A stretch of 64,000 nucleotides of DNA from NCBI GenBank assembly GCA_002311745.1, contig DBZL01000071.1, forward strand, positions 19,226 through 83,225. The letters run 5' to 3'. A program made the translations under genes and the position numbers. Shown here one piece after another: positions 9,091 to 16,738 of the stretch. This stretch comes from Phycisphaerales bacterium UBA1161 (GTDB lineage: Bacteria; Planctomycetota; Phycisphaerae; Tepidisphaerales; Tepidisphaeraceae). The notes under the pieces are model-generated. The model searched no databases and was not told where the DNA came from. It was given only the letters and a program-made list of their open reading frames with translations. The number at the start of each line of letters is the position of its first letter. The stretch's first letter is position 1.

Positions 9091-9657
9091 GTTTCTTCAG
9101 CCACAATGCGCGTCTATATCGATGGATAACAAACGACTACTTCCCACCACCTGTGACGGCAACTGCTCGCTGCATCAGGTGAATTTGATTTGTTATCTAA
9201 CTACGTTGACCGTGTCAACATGTAAGTCGATCTAACGCTCAATACCACAAGAATTTACAAAATACATGCCACTTGAAGATTATCGACAAAATTCGATCAT
9301 TGCCGCGCAAAAATCATAATGGGAACACCACGTTTGTAGGTGTGCGGCGCCTGCCGTTGATGTTGGCGGATTGCAACATATTGCCCAAATTGAATGTATC
9401 ATGATGCTGTAATTCCACTTGCCGTTACAGACCGATTTGCGCCGGCAACTTCCAAAGCGGCTTCCCAACCGCTGTCGCGCGGTCCAGAACCCTTTCCCAA
9501 AACCGGCACAGGGGTTGTATGTTCTGCGGGTGAGGATCGCGTATGTTGGCGCTGCTCACCAGCCCCCCATTTTGGGATCGGAAGATCAGGATCGCCATCC
9601 TGGCGCTGGCCACCTATCTGGCCATGTGTTGACTTTGCCCCGCCGGCCGTCCCGGAA
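9091..9657. other. non-coding stretch between AraC regulator and Fur-like gene
   Basis: About 570 bases with lower GC than its neighbours, especially 9100-9420. I see no convincing gene. It holds the upstream region of the AraC gene, including a perfect inverted repeat at 9205-9219. A 29-codon open frame at 9543-9632 starts MLALLTSPPFWDRK and ends in a hydrophobic segment. It could be the stub of a membrane protein gene, but it has no recognisable family. Confidence 0.6.
9205..9219. promoter_or_regulatory. operator-like inverted repeat upstream of the AraC gene
   Basis: GTTGAC-CGT-GTCAAC is a perfect 6-3-6 inverted repeat about 115 bases upstream of the AraC gene start, inside AT-rich DNA. 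This is the expected position for a regulator binding site. AraC proteins more often use direct repeats, so which protein binds is unknown. Confidence 0.3.
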
Positions 9658-10197
9658 TCAGCCGCCCGATTTCCTGTCCGCCTCGCCGCTGCTCTTGTTG
9701 GCCGCGCTCTTGGCCTCGGGGCTTAACCCGAAAATATGAAATTGATGCGACAGCGGCTCGAAAGAGTGTTGCCGGCAAATCTCGTCGCGCAAGCTCCGCA
9801 GCTTCTCGCTGCTGAACTCGATCACCTTTCCGGTGCTAACGCAGATGAGGTAGTCGTAGGCCTGCCGGCCGGCGATCACTTCGTAGTAGGATTGCTTGTT
9901 GTCGAAGAAGACCTGCTTGAGAATTCCCGCGTCCTGGAGGTGCGCCAGAGTTCGATAGACGGTGGCGCGGCTGACGCGGTGGCCCAGTCGCCGCAGATCA
10001 ACCGCCAATCGCTCGGCTTCGAACAGACCGCTTTGCCGCAGCACCGCGTCGAGGATCATGGCCCGCTCGGGGGTGAATTTCAGTTTTTGCCCGTGCAGAT
10101 AGCGGCGAAAAACGGCGCAGATCGGCTCGTACGGCAGGGCCGGCCGCCCCCCGGAAATCCTGGGCACGTTGGGCAGAATGTGCGGCCCGCCAGCCAT
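9658..10197 (-). CDS. Fur-family transcriptional regulator lacking most metal-binding residues
   Basis: A 179-residue member of the ferric uptake regulator family. The winged-helix domain is intact (LKFTPERAMILDAVL, then VSRATVYRTLAHLQDAGIL at residues 75-93). The dimerisation domain is aberrant: the usual HHDH metal motif is replaced by QAYDY at residues 112-116, only Cys119 of the first CxxC remains (Cys to Thr at 122), and the C-terminal CxxC is GLSPEA. A structural zinc site is therefore unlikely. The C-terminus ends in a polar tail. An inverted repeat just upstream (10210-10224) could be an autoregulatory site. It may sense a ligand other than metal, or act constitutively. Confidence 0.88.
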   Translation of the reverse strand: MAGGPHILPNVPRISGGRPALPYEPICAVFRRYLHGQKLKFTPERAMILDAVLRQSGLFEAERLAVDLRRLGHRVSRATVYRTLAHLQDAGILKQVFFDNKQSYYEVIAGRQAYDYLICVSTGKVIEFSSEKLRSLRDEICRQHSFEPLSHQFHIFGLSPEAKSAANKSSGEADRKSGG

Positions 10198-10209
10198 ATA
10201 GAAAGTTTA

Positions 10210-10224
10210 TCCCGCACCGCGGGA
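10210..10224. promoter_or_regulatory. inverted repeat just upstream of the Fur-like gene
   Basis: TCCCGC-ACC-GCGGGA is a perfect 6-3-6 inverted repeat, 13 to 27 bases upstream of the Fur-like start codon. Its position suggests an operator for autoregulation. It does not resemble the classical AT-rich Fur box. Confidence 0.35.
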
Positions 10225-10257
10225 TTTGGCCATCCGCCGGCAAAACCAAAACAAAAT

Positions 10258-10402
10258 GCAACCACGGAGGCACGGAGACACGGAGGCCAACTTGTCTCAT
10301 AACCCCATTCGCCTAAATCCAAGCCTTAGGATTTTGACGATCCAATGCGGGTGTGCGCTGATCGAACGCAGCGACTCCGTGTCTCCGTGCCTCCGTGGTT
10401 GC
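10258..10402. repeat. small element bounded by 28-bp perfect inverted repeats
   Basis: Bases 10258-10285 and 10375-10402 are exact reverse complements over 28 bases, enclosing 89 bases without a gene. Each arm is itself built of near-repeats of CACGGAGRCACGGAG type. Similar 'cacggagacacggagg' sequences recur in many environmental bacterial genomes, as I recall them. The element lies between the Fur-like and coiled-coil genes, both on the minus strand. It could be a miniature inverted-repeat element or a long hairpin. Confidence 0.8.
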
Positions 10403-10423
10403 CTTTATCTTTGAGAGTGGCGG

Positions 10424-10723
10424 TCAACGGTTGAGATTTCGTCCCGCCAGGGCGCGGGCGATAGTCGCCGGGGAATTGGGAACGGAATTGGGCCCGCGGT
10501 CATCCACAAGCTGCGCCGTCAAGCGCCGATTGCCCTCCACCAGCGGCTTGCCGATGATCTGCCCGATCTGGTTGACCTCTTCCTGCTTGGCCGCCAGCTT
10601 CTTTTCCAACTCCTGAATCTGCAGTTCGACGTGCTGGTAATCCTTCAGGGCAGCGGCGTACAGCTCCTCGCCTTCCTTGAGCCACTCGGCAATCGATTTG
10701 GCCACGACGCAAACCTCCATCAC
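10424..10723 (-). CDS. small coiled-coil protein
   Basis: A 99-residue hypothetical protein. Residues about 10-60 are strongly helical with heptad-like spacing (HVELQIQELEKKLAAKQEEVNQIGQIIG), indicating a coiled coil. The C-terminal third is polar and ends RALAGRNLNR. There is no signal peptide or membrane segment, so a cytosolic oligomer is likely. Two consecutive methionines begin the frame; either could be the start. It is followed (downstream on its strand) by the inverted-repeat element and the Fur-like gene. No function can be assigned. Confidence 0.65.
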   Translation of the reverse strand: MMEVCVVAKSIAEWLKEGEELYAAALKDYQHVELQIQELEKKLAAKQEEVNQIGQIIGKPLVEGNRRLTAQLVDDRGPNSVPNSPATIARALAGRNLNR

Positions 10724-11000
10724 ACTTCACCGCCAAGAGTGATCTTCGACCAGTCAAAGGCGGCGGATTGCCATAATCTAGCAGATTCGGCGGTCCGGTA
10801 ATACCGCGATAACCCTTGGATTGTCCGTTGGCTGCGGTGGCCTCTTGCCTGCGGCCAAACGCCGGTTCAGAAGCACCGGTTCACCTGTTTAGGGGATTGC
10901 ACGCCGAAACGCACTTCGACTACAATGGTAGATGTGGCGTGGGGCGGTTGGGGCCGCATGTGCGGCGGCATGTGCGGCAGAACGGGCGTCGCTGGCCGAA

Positions 11001-11546
11001 TCAATGCTGCACCCAACGGGCCAGCAACTCTGCTCGGCTGCAGACGCCGAAGCGTTTGTAGAGCGATTTGACGTAAACGTGGACGGTATGCCGGCTGATG
11101 GCCAGGCGGGAGGCGATTTGCTTTTCGGCGTTGCCGGCCAGCAGCAACTCCAGCGTCTGCCGCTGCCGGGGCGAAAGAGGCCCACCGCCCAGGCTGCGGA
11201 CGGCGTTGCCGCCCTCCACGAGCTGCTCGCCCAGCAGTTTGCAGAACATGGCGATCAGCCGGCGCTTGCGCGCGACCCCATTGGATGGGGCCAGTTCGGC
11301 GGGCCCGCACGATCCGCCGTCGGTATTGCGACTGCCGCCTTGGCAGCCGAGCCTCCCGCCTTGGTCGCTGGCGGTGCGCACACTGGTGGTGCACACTGGG
11401 CCGTCGCCGGCCATCGGCTGCAATCCGCCCGACGCCCGGATCAGCGCCCGGACGTCGCCCAAGCGAGAACCACTGCGCGGCCGCGCCGCCATGGGCCGCC
11501 CCGCCTTCTGGGCTGCTTGCCCTGTGGGCCGTTTGCCCATCCCCAC
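11001..11546 (-). CDS. LuxR-type HTH regulator without recognisable sensor domain
   Basis: The last 60 residues of this 181-residue protein are a clear LuxR/GerE helix-turn-helix (LSPRQRQTLELLLAG, then EKQIASRLAISRHTVHVYVK and RFGVCSRAELLARW). The form with EKQ, HTVHVYVKSLY and RFGV is one I associate with Planctomycetota paralogues that carry PAS or GAF sensors. Here the first 95 residues are low-complexity and Arg/Gly/Ser-rich, so the true start may lie downstream, for example at the methionine near residue 100 (MFCKLLGEQ). If so, it is a DNA-binding output domain alone. Target genes are unknown. Confidence 0.75.
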   Translation of the reverse strand: MGMGKRPTGQAAQKAGRPMAARPRSGSRLGDVRALIRASGGLQPMAGDGPVCTTSVRTASDQGGRLGCQGGSRNTDGGSCGPAELAPSNGVARKRRLIAMFCKLLGEQLVEGGNAVRSLGGGPLSPRQRQTLELLLAGNAEKQIASRLAISRHTVHVYVKSLYKRFGVCSRAELLARWVQH

Positions 11547-11657
11547 ATTAGGCGAATTGCCCGACTTGCTGTCTTCCCGCTAACACTATACCCACCACGC
11601 CCGCCCCAAGCCACGAGAAGCTGGCGGCCACGGCTGGCGCGTTAGAAGGAGCGCAGC

Positions 11658-11984
11658 ATGTCACGCAGCGAGCAAAATTTCCAAAAAAAGCAGTGCTGGC
11701 TCGATGTTTTCGAATCCAGCGATTTTGAGGGAAAAATGCGCCGCTATTTCGGGCCGACGCGGCTCAGGACCCTCTGTGCCGGCAGCGCCATCGTCGGCCC
11801 CGGAGCGGTTGTGCATCTCCTGGGCCGCCGTCGCGGCCGGCCTATCACCATCCAACTCCCACCCAAACGCCTAATCCCCAATTTGGCCGCCGCCCTACGC
11901 GGGTTCGTTGCGCAGCGGGTCTGCATCTGCCCGCCGGCTCAGCTGCGCCCCGGAGCGAAAAAAACCGCGGCATCCGGCGGCTGA
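11658..11984 (+). CDS. small basic protein, possibly beta/gamma-crystallin-like
   Basis: A 108-residue protein preceded by a good ribosome binding site (GAAGGAG, 10 bases before the ATG). The segment CWLDVFESSDFEGKMRRYFGP, described here by its key residues W14, F18, F23, G25 and Y30, resembles the first strand pair of a crystallin Greek-key motif. A second part (IVGPGAVVHLLGRRRG) resembles the following strands. The C-terminal 20 residues are Pro/Lys-rich. There is no signal peptide. The crystallin assignment is a pattern match only; many small planctomycete proteins of this type are annotated as hypothetical. Confidence 0.6.
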   Translation: MSRSEQNFQKKQCWLDVFESSDFEGKMRRYFGPTRLRTLCAGSAIVGPGAVVHLLGRRRGRPITIQLPPKRLIPNLAAALRGFVAQRVCICPPAQLRPGAKKTAASGG

Positions 11985-12095
11985 TCCCCCGCTCACGCGG
12001 TTTCATCTTTGGGCATCTGGCGCCGTATCATGTCGCATCCGGACGCCGGCCAACCGGCGTTGGGACATGCAAATTGCAGGAAAAGGAGCCACGCC

Positions 12096-12527
12096 ATGAG
12101 AGCCATCCCGTCCCAGTCCCAAAGTCTGCGCACGCACAGCCGCGACGAAATGATCGACGTGACGGACCTGGTGGGCAAGCTGGCGGCGGACAAGGGCGTA
12201 CGTGACGGGTTTGTCATCGTTTACGTGCCGCACACCACCGCCGCCATCACCATCAACGAGAATGCTGACCCGGACGTGCAGCACGATATTCTGGCCAAAT
12301 TGCAGGCCCTGATCCCCAAGTCCGAACCGTATTACCAGCACGGCGAAGGCAATAGCGACAGCCACATCAAGACCTCCCTGGTTGGCCAAAGTGTCACGGT
12401 ATTGATCGAAGGCGGCCGGCTGATGCTGGGCCGATGGCAAGGAATTTTCTTCTGCGAATTCGACGGCCCGCGCCAACGCGATTTGATCGTAAAACTGATC
12501 GACTTGGAATCGGCCGGGGGCGATTGA
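12096..12527 (+). CDS. YjbQ / UPF0047 family protein
   Basis: A 143-residue protein of the secondary thiamine-phosphate synthase-like UPF0047 family. The signature VYVPHTTAAITINENADPDVQHDIL contains the conserved His and Glu residues, and the C-terminal half has the HIKTSLVGQSVTVLIEGGRLMLGRWQGIFFCEFDGPR strand set (key residues H, G, W, F). The start at 12096 is chosen because it follows AAAAGGAG by 7 bases; an in-frame ATG 87 bases upstream has no such site. Family members show weak thiamine-phosphate synthase activity, but the physiological role is unclear. Confidence 0.88.
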   Translation: MRAIPSQSQSLRTHSRDEMIDVTDLVGKLAADKGVRDGFVIVYVPHTTAAITINENADPDVQHDILAKLQALIPKSEPYYQHGEGNSDSHIKTSLVGQSVTVLIEGGRLMLGRWQGIFFCEFDGPRQRDLIVKLIDLESAGGD

Positions 12528-12601
12528 TCGCCAAGTACGCCTCCGGCCGGGGGATGGGCTGATTTCTCCTGTATCGTGTTGGCGGGAGCGTCAAAATTTT
12601 G

Positions 12602-12629
12602 TTGCGGTGGGGAAGAGGCGTTGTAAAAT
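12602..12629 (+). promoter_or_regulatory. possible sigma-70-type promoter for the anchored exoprotein
   Basis: TTGCGG and TAAAAT lie 16 bases apart, 78 bases upstream of the exoprotein ATG. The -35 has two mismatches to consensus. There is no gene between, so it is a reasonable but unproven promoter. Confidence 0.3.
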
Positions 12630-12707
12630 GGATTCTTGCGGCATTTCCAGTGGGTGCTGAAAATGGCCGCGTGGGCGAATTTCTGGTTGGGACAAAGGAG
12701 GAGCCTC

Positions 12708-13463
12708 ATGTTTCGCGAGTCGGTGGTGTGGATGGCCGCGGCTATTGCCGTAGGCGCATGGGCAGCGCCAGTACGCGCGCTGACTTTGAATCCGGGTGAC
12801 GATCTTCTGAACCAGACGATCCCGACGCAAAGCGGTGCGCCGTCGGGCACGGTACTCGCTGATACGAGCCAGAGCGTTACTCTGATGAGTGGGAGCGTGA
12901 CACTGCTCAGCGGCACGCTCGAGCAGCAGGTGTTGCAGGACCCGGTGAGCAAGCAGCTCACGTTTTTTGACAGTTTCACGCCGACGACGGGGTCCAGCTT
13001 CGTCGGCAATCCGTCGGTGCTGCTGAGCAGCTACAAGGGATTTGCCACGGATCTGCAGGGATTCATCTCTCCGATTGCCGCGGGGAGCATCAAGGGGGAG
13101 ATGGCGCGTTCGGCGGATGGATCGACGATTTCGGCATTGAGCCTGTCGGCGCAGAATGCCTCGGAGCAGGCCGTGGCGTTCGGCGGCCTGGCGGTCGTGA
13201 CGGATGCCACGACGTGGGATAAGAATGGATCGCTGGAACTATCCATAAGTGTGCCGCAGACCGCGGTGGAAGTGACCGAGGTCACGCCCGATCAGCCGAC
13301 GCCGCCGCTGGAGGGCAGCCAGACGTTGGCGGCGTACGAGCCGATCCCCGTGCCCGTGACGCCGGGCGTGCCGCTGCCGCCGGCCCTGGAGATGGGCATC
13401 GTCGCTCTGGCCGGCGCTTTTGGGCTGCAGCAAGCTCGCAGGTTGTGGGCGCGATCCCATTGA
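12708..13463 (+). CDS. secreted protein with PEP-CTERM-like C-terminal sorting signal
   Basis: A 251-residue exported protein. Residues 1-24 are a signal peptide (basic start, hydrophobic core, AxA-type end at VRALT). The mature part is Ser/Thr-rich with beta-type segments, one of them FFDSFTPTTGSSFVG. The end has the three-part layout of PEP-CTERM anchors: VPLPPALEMG, a hydrophobic helix, then the basic tail ARRLWARSH. Such tails are normally cut by an exosortase after export. The start has a strong site (AAAGGAGG, 7 bases upstream); an upstream TTG start is rejected. A terminator follows at 13491. Binding partner or surface role is unknown. Confidence 0.82.
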   Translation: MFRESVVWMAAAIAVGAWAAPVRALTLNPGDDLLNQTIPTQSGAPSGTVLADTSQSVTLMSGSVTLLSGTLEQQVLQDPVSKQLTFFDSFTPTTGSSFVGNPSVLLSSYKGFATDLQGFISPIAAGSIKGEMARSADGSTISALSLSAQNASEQAVAFGGLAVVTDATTWDKNGSLELSISVPQTAVEVTEVTPDQPTPPLEGSQTLAAYEPIPVPVTPGVPLPPALEMGIVALAGAFGLQQARRLWARSH

Positions 13464-13490
13464 ACGGCCATTACATTTTGTGAGCAACCT

Positions 13491-13527
13491 CATCGGCGGC
13501 GCCGAGGGCCGCCGATGACTTTTTTTT
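13491..13527 (+). terminator. Rho-independent terminator after the anchored exoprotein
   Basis: A perfect 10-base stem (CATCGGCGGC at 13491-13500 pairing with 13508-13517), a 7-base loop, then a run of eight T after two bases. It is 27 bases after the exoprotein stop, and separates it from the glycosyltransferase gene. Confidence 0.9.
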
Positions 13528-13630
13528 GCGCCGCGGCCAACTGGACTTGCCCGCCGGACGGCAGTGTAATGCCGCGACGGCTTGTGCTTGGCTCGCAAGC
13601 CCGATGTAAGAGCCTTCAAGGAAACGCCCC

Positions 13631-14512
13631 ATGCGCACGACGATCGTCTCGGCGGGGGATGCGGCATTTTTCCCGCAGCTCAAGGGATTGATCGCCTCGA
13701 TTTACGATCACCGACCGGATGACCGCATCGACATTTCGCTCATCGACGTGGGGTTGCTGCCGGAGCAATTGGCGGAGGTGGGCAGCTTCGTTCGCAACGT
13801 TGCGCCGGGGCAATGGAACTTCGAATTTCCCAAGCAGGCGCAATCGCCGCGATGGATGCAGGCCCAGAGCTCCCGCCCCTTTTTGCGTCAGTATTTTCCC
13901 GGCTACGACGTGTACCTCTGGATGGACGGCGACACCTGGCTGCAAGACTGGCGCGCGGTGGACCTGTTGATCCAGGGCGCGCAGCGCAAGGGTTTGGCCA
14001 TCGTGCCGGAGATTCACTGCGCCTACCCGTATCTCTACGGCGAGGGGAATTTGCCCCAATACACGCATCGATATTACGAAGTCTCGTTCGGCGCCGAGAC
14101 GGCCAACAAAATGTGGATGAAGCCGATCTTCAACTCGGGCGTCTTTGCCCTGGCGCACGACACGCATTTTTGGCTGGCGTACGCGGACCGCGTCAAGGCG
14201 GCCTTCTCGGGGGTCCTCCACAAATGGGCCGAGCAGTGCGCGTTGAATCTGGTGATCTACGCCAACCGCTCTGCCGTGGAGGTTCTGCCCGCCTGGTGCA
14301 ACTGGATCTGCTGCTACGCGTTGCCCGCGCTCGATCCGGTGGGCCAATGCCTCTGTGAGCCGATCGCCCCTTATCAGCGGCTGTCGGTGGTGCACATGAC
14401 GCAAATGAACAAGGGCCTGCGCACGCTGGGGACGACGGATCAGCGGAGGGTGACGCTCCCGCTGGACTACCTGGATTTCAAAGCCGCCGTAGCGGAGGGG
14501 GCCGGCGCGTGA
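13631..14512 (+). CDS. GT-A fold glycosyltransferase-like protein
   Basis: A 293-residue cytosolic protein. It begins TTIVSAGDAAFFPQLKGLIASIY, which resembles the nucleotide-sugar-binding start of family 8-type glycosyltransferases. A DxD-type metal motif (WMDGDTW) sits at about residues 97-103. Downstream are an IFNSGVFAL segment and an HKWAEQCALNLVIY helix, as in GT8-like enzymes. Donor and acceptor are not deducible. The gene ends one base before the convergent gatA stop codon, with no room for a terminator. A long minus-strand frame across the same bases is a shadow. Confidence 0.75.
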   Translation: MRTTIVSAGDAAFFPQLKGLIASIYDHRPDDRIDISLIDVGLLPEQLAEVGSFVRNVAPGQWNFEFPKQAQSPRWMQAQSSRPFLRQYFPGYDVYLWMDGDTWLQDWRAVDLLIQGAQRKGLAIVPEIHCAYPYLYGEGNLPQYTHRYYEVSFGAETANKMWMKPIFNSGVFALAHDTHFWLAYADRVKAAFSGVLHKWAEQCALNLVIYANRSAVEVLPAWCNWICCYALPALDPVGQCLCEPIAPYQRLSVVHMTQMNKGLRTLGTTDQRRVTLPLDYLDFKAAVAEGAGA

Positions 14513-14513
14513 G

Positions 14514-15974
14514 TCACAAAAGCTTGGGCCGGCGACGGTGCCAATCGGTGGCCTTTTCGTACATGCGTGCGATGCGGAGCAATTTTTCCTCGCCGAAGGC
14601 TCTTCCCAGCAGTTGCAGGCCGATGGGCAGGGGCTGAGGTCCGGCGGTGAAGCCGCAGGGCAGGCTCAGGCCGGCGATGGCGGCGATGTTGCACGTGACG
14701 GTGAAGACGTCGCACAGGTACATCTGTAATGGATCGCCGGTCTTTTCGCCCGCCTTGAACGCCGCCGTGGGGCTGGTGGGGCAGAGAATCACGTCGCATT
14801 GCTCAAACGCCCGGTCGAAATCGCGCTTGATCAAAGCCCGCACTTTCAGCGCCCGCAGGTAATACGCGTCGTAGTAGCCACTGGACAAGGCGTAGGTGCC
14901 GATCATGATCCGCCGCTGCACCTCTTCGCCGAAACCTTCGGCGCGGGACTTGCTGAACAGTTCGATGATGTCCCTGACCGGCTCGCGGGTGCGGTGGCCG
15001 TAGTGCACGCCGTCATAGCGAGCCAGGTTGCTGCTGGCTTCGCATGGGGCGATCACGTAGTACGCGGCGATGCCGTATTCGGTGTGCGGAAGCGAAACTT
15101 CAACGATCCGGGCGCCCAGGTTGCGATAGGTCTGCACGGCGGCATCGAAAGCGCTTTTGACCTGCGGATCCAGCCCGGCCGTCAGTTGGTATTCCTTGAC
15201 GATGCCGAGGCGCAGGTCCGCCAGCGGCTGATCGAGCTGGGCCAGATAATCCGGAACCGGCGTATCGACGCTGGTGGAGTCCTTGGGGTCGCGGCCGCTG
15301 ATGACGTTCATGAGCAGGGCCACGTCCGGCACGTCGTGGCCGAAGGGGCCGATCTGGTCGAGGCTGGAGGCGAAAGCGACCAGGCCGTATCGGCTGACGC
15401 GGCCGTAGGTGGGCTTGAGCCCGACGATGCCGCAGAGGGCTGCGGGCTGGCGGATCGAGCCGCCGGTGTCCGAGCCGATGGAACCGCAGCACATGCCGGC
15501 GGCCAGGGCCGCCGCCGAGCCGCCGCTGCTGCCGCCGGGCACCCGGCTGGTATCCCACGGATTGCGCGTCGTCTTGAAGGCGCTGTTTTCCGTGGATGAT
15601 CCCATGGCAAATTCATCCAGATTGGTCTTGCCGACGACGACGGCTCCGGCGGATTCCAGTTTCTTGACCACGGTGGCGTCGTAGGGAGCGCGGAAATCGG
15701 CCAGCATCTTGGAGCTGCACGTGGTGGTGCCGTAGCTGGTGCACAGATTGTCCTTGATGGCGATGGGCACGCCGGCCAGCTCGCCGGCGATTTTGCCCTC
15801 GTCCACGGCCTTGGCGCGCTCCAGGGCGCGCTCGGGATAGACGCTGTTGAACGCCTGGATTTGGCTTTCCAGCCGGTCGATGCGGTCCAGGGCCTGGCGC
15901 GTCAACTCGACGGAGGAGGTTTTCTTGTTTCGGATCGCATCGCGCGCGGCCAGGAGCGTGTCGTAGGCGAGCAT
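14514..15974 (-). CDS. gatA: aspartyl/glutamyl-tRNA amidotransferase subunit A
   Basis: Catalytic amidase of the GatCAB complex, which converts Asp-tRNA-Asn or Glu-tRNA-Gln to the amide form using ammonia released from glutamine. The 486-residue protein keeps the Ser-cisSer-Lys triad region: the lysine in [10 protein letters not shown] (near residue 73) and the serines in [11 protein letters not shown] and [12 protein letters not shown]. The ATG at 15974 matches the family start; a longer upstream frame overlaps gatC and is rejected. gatC ends 5 bases upstream, so the two form an operon. gatB is not in the window. Confidence 0.97.
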   Translation of the reverse strand: MLAYDTLLAARDAIRNKKTSSVELTRQALDRIDRLESQIQAFNSVYPERALERAKAVDEGKIAGELAGVPIAIKDNLCTSYGTTTCSSKMLADFRAPYDATVVKKLESAGAVVVGKTNLDEFAMGSSTENSAFKTTRNPWDTSRVPGGSSGGSAAALAAGMCCGSIGSDTGGSIRQPAALCGIVGLKPTYGRVSRYGLVAFASSLDQIGPFGHDVPDVALLMNVISGRDPKDSTSVDTPVPDYLAQLDQPLADLRLGIVKEYQLTAGLDPQVKSAFDAAVQTYRNLGARIVEVSLPHTEYGIAAYYVIAPCEASSNLARYDGVHYGHRTREPVRDIIELFSKSRAEGFGEEVQRRIMIGTYALSSGYYDAYYLRALKVRALIKRDFDRAFEQCDVILCPTSPTAAFKAGEKTGDPLQMYLCDVFTVTCNIAAIAGLSLPCGFTAGPQPLPIGLQLLGRAFGEEKLLRIARMYEKATDWHRRRPKLL

Positions 15975-15979
15975 GGGGA

Positions 15980-16297
15980 TTATCCGGCGGAGTCTTCGTC
16001 GCCGCCGATCACTTTGGGCACTTTGAAAAACGGCCCATCCGTATCGGGGGCGTTTTGCAGGACCTTCTCGATCGGCAAGCTGGGCTCCACCACATCGTCG
16101 CGGAAGACGTTGCAAACGGGCAGGGCATGCGCCATCGGCTCGACGCCGGTGACGTCGGCCTCGCTGATCTTGGCGACGTACCCGAGGATCGATTCAAGCT
16201 GACCGGCGAGCTTGGCCAGTTTGGGCTCATCCAGCGCCAGCCGCGAGAGCATGGCGACGTGGCGAACCTGGTCGAGCGTGATTTTCTTCTCGGCCAT
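15980..16297 (-). CDS. gatC: aspartyl/glutamyl-tRNA amidotransferase subunit C
   Basis: Small helical subunit that holds GatA and GatB together. The 105-residue protein begins [22 protein letters not shown] and contains the typical [22 protein letters not shown] stretch (key residues LE, ILGYV, DV, GVEPM). The start at 16297 is preferred over an in-frame ATG 36 bases upstream because homologues begin at MAEK. It is followed after 5 bases by gatA. rpmB lies 78 bases upstream in the same direction. Confidence 0.95.
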   Translation of the reverse strand: MAEKKITLDQVRHVAMLSRLALDEPKLAKLAGQLESILGYVAKISEADVTGVEPMAHALPVCNVFRDDVVEPSLPIEKVLQNAPDTDGPFFKVPKVIGGDEDSAG

Positions 16298-16375
16298 CGT
16301 GCCAAAGGTAAGAGACGAGGGCCCAAAAGGCAAAGGCCCGGAGGCGCGGCGCGGTCGCCGGCGCCTCGCGGGGGT

Positions 16376-16630
16376 TCAGGCCTGGGCGGTTGGCTTGCGA
16401 TGCGTGGGCTTGAGCACCAGGCCGGTGCGGATGGCCTTGGCGCTGACCTTGATGCGGACGACGCGTCCGTCGACCAAAGCGCGGACTTTTTGGATGTTGG
16501 GCCTGAACTTGCGGGAGCTGATGCCCGTGATTTTCGTGCCGACGCCCCCCAGGTACTTGGCCTTGCCGCGGTGGGTGACCTTGCGGCCGAAGCTGGTCTT
16601 CTTGCCGGTGAAATAACAGACGCGGGGCAT
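16376..16630 (-). CDS. rpmB: 50S ribosomal protein bL28
   Basis: Structural protein of the large ribosomal subunit. At 84 residues it is of normal length and begins MPRVCYFTGKKTSFGRKVTHRGKAK, with RALVDGRVVRIKVSAKAIRTG in the second half (key residues VDGRV, KV, K). The first residues keep only one of the cysteines that form the zinc knuckle in some bL28 versions, so this is the zinc-free type. The start at 16630 is chosen as the family start. Confidence 0.95.
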   Translation of the reverse strand: MPRVCYFTGKKTSFGRKVTHRGKAKYLGGVGTKITGISSRKFRPNIQKVRALVDGRVVRIKVSAKAIRTGLVLKPTHRKPTAQA

Positions 16631-16738
16631 CGCAAACCTCGGTAAAGGAATCGGGGGGGACAGTGTAGTCAAAGCCGCCCGGGACGCAAGCGCGGCCGGG
16701 AATCTCGAGTTGGAGATCCGAAACTCGAAAGTTAATTT

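Noticed and set aside
9543..9632. 29-codon frame starting MLALLTSPPFWDRK
   Set aside because: It may be a stub of a membrane gene, but it is too short and has no recognisable match, so it is not listed as a gene.
9394..9726. 110-residue plus-strand frame left of the Fur-like gene
   Set aside because: No domain, no good ribosome site, and it overlaps the end of the Fur-like gene.
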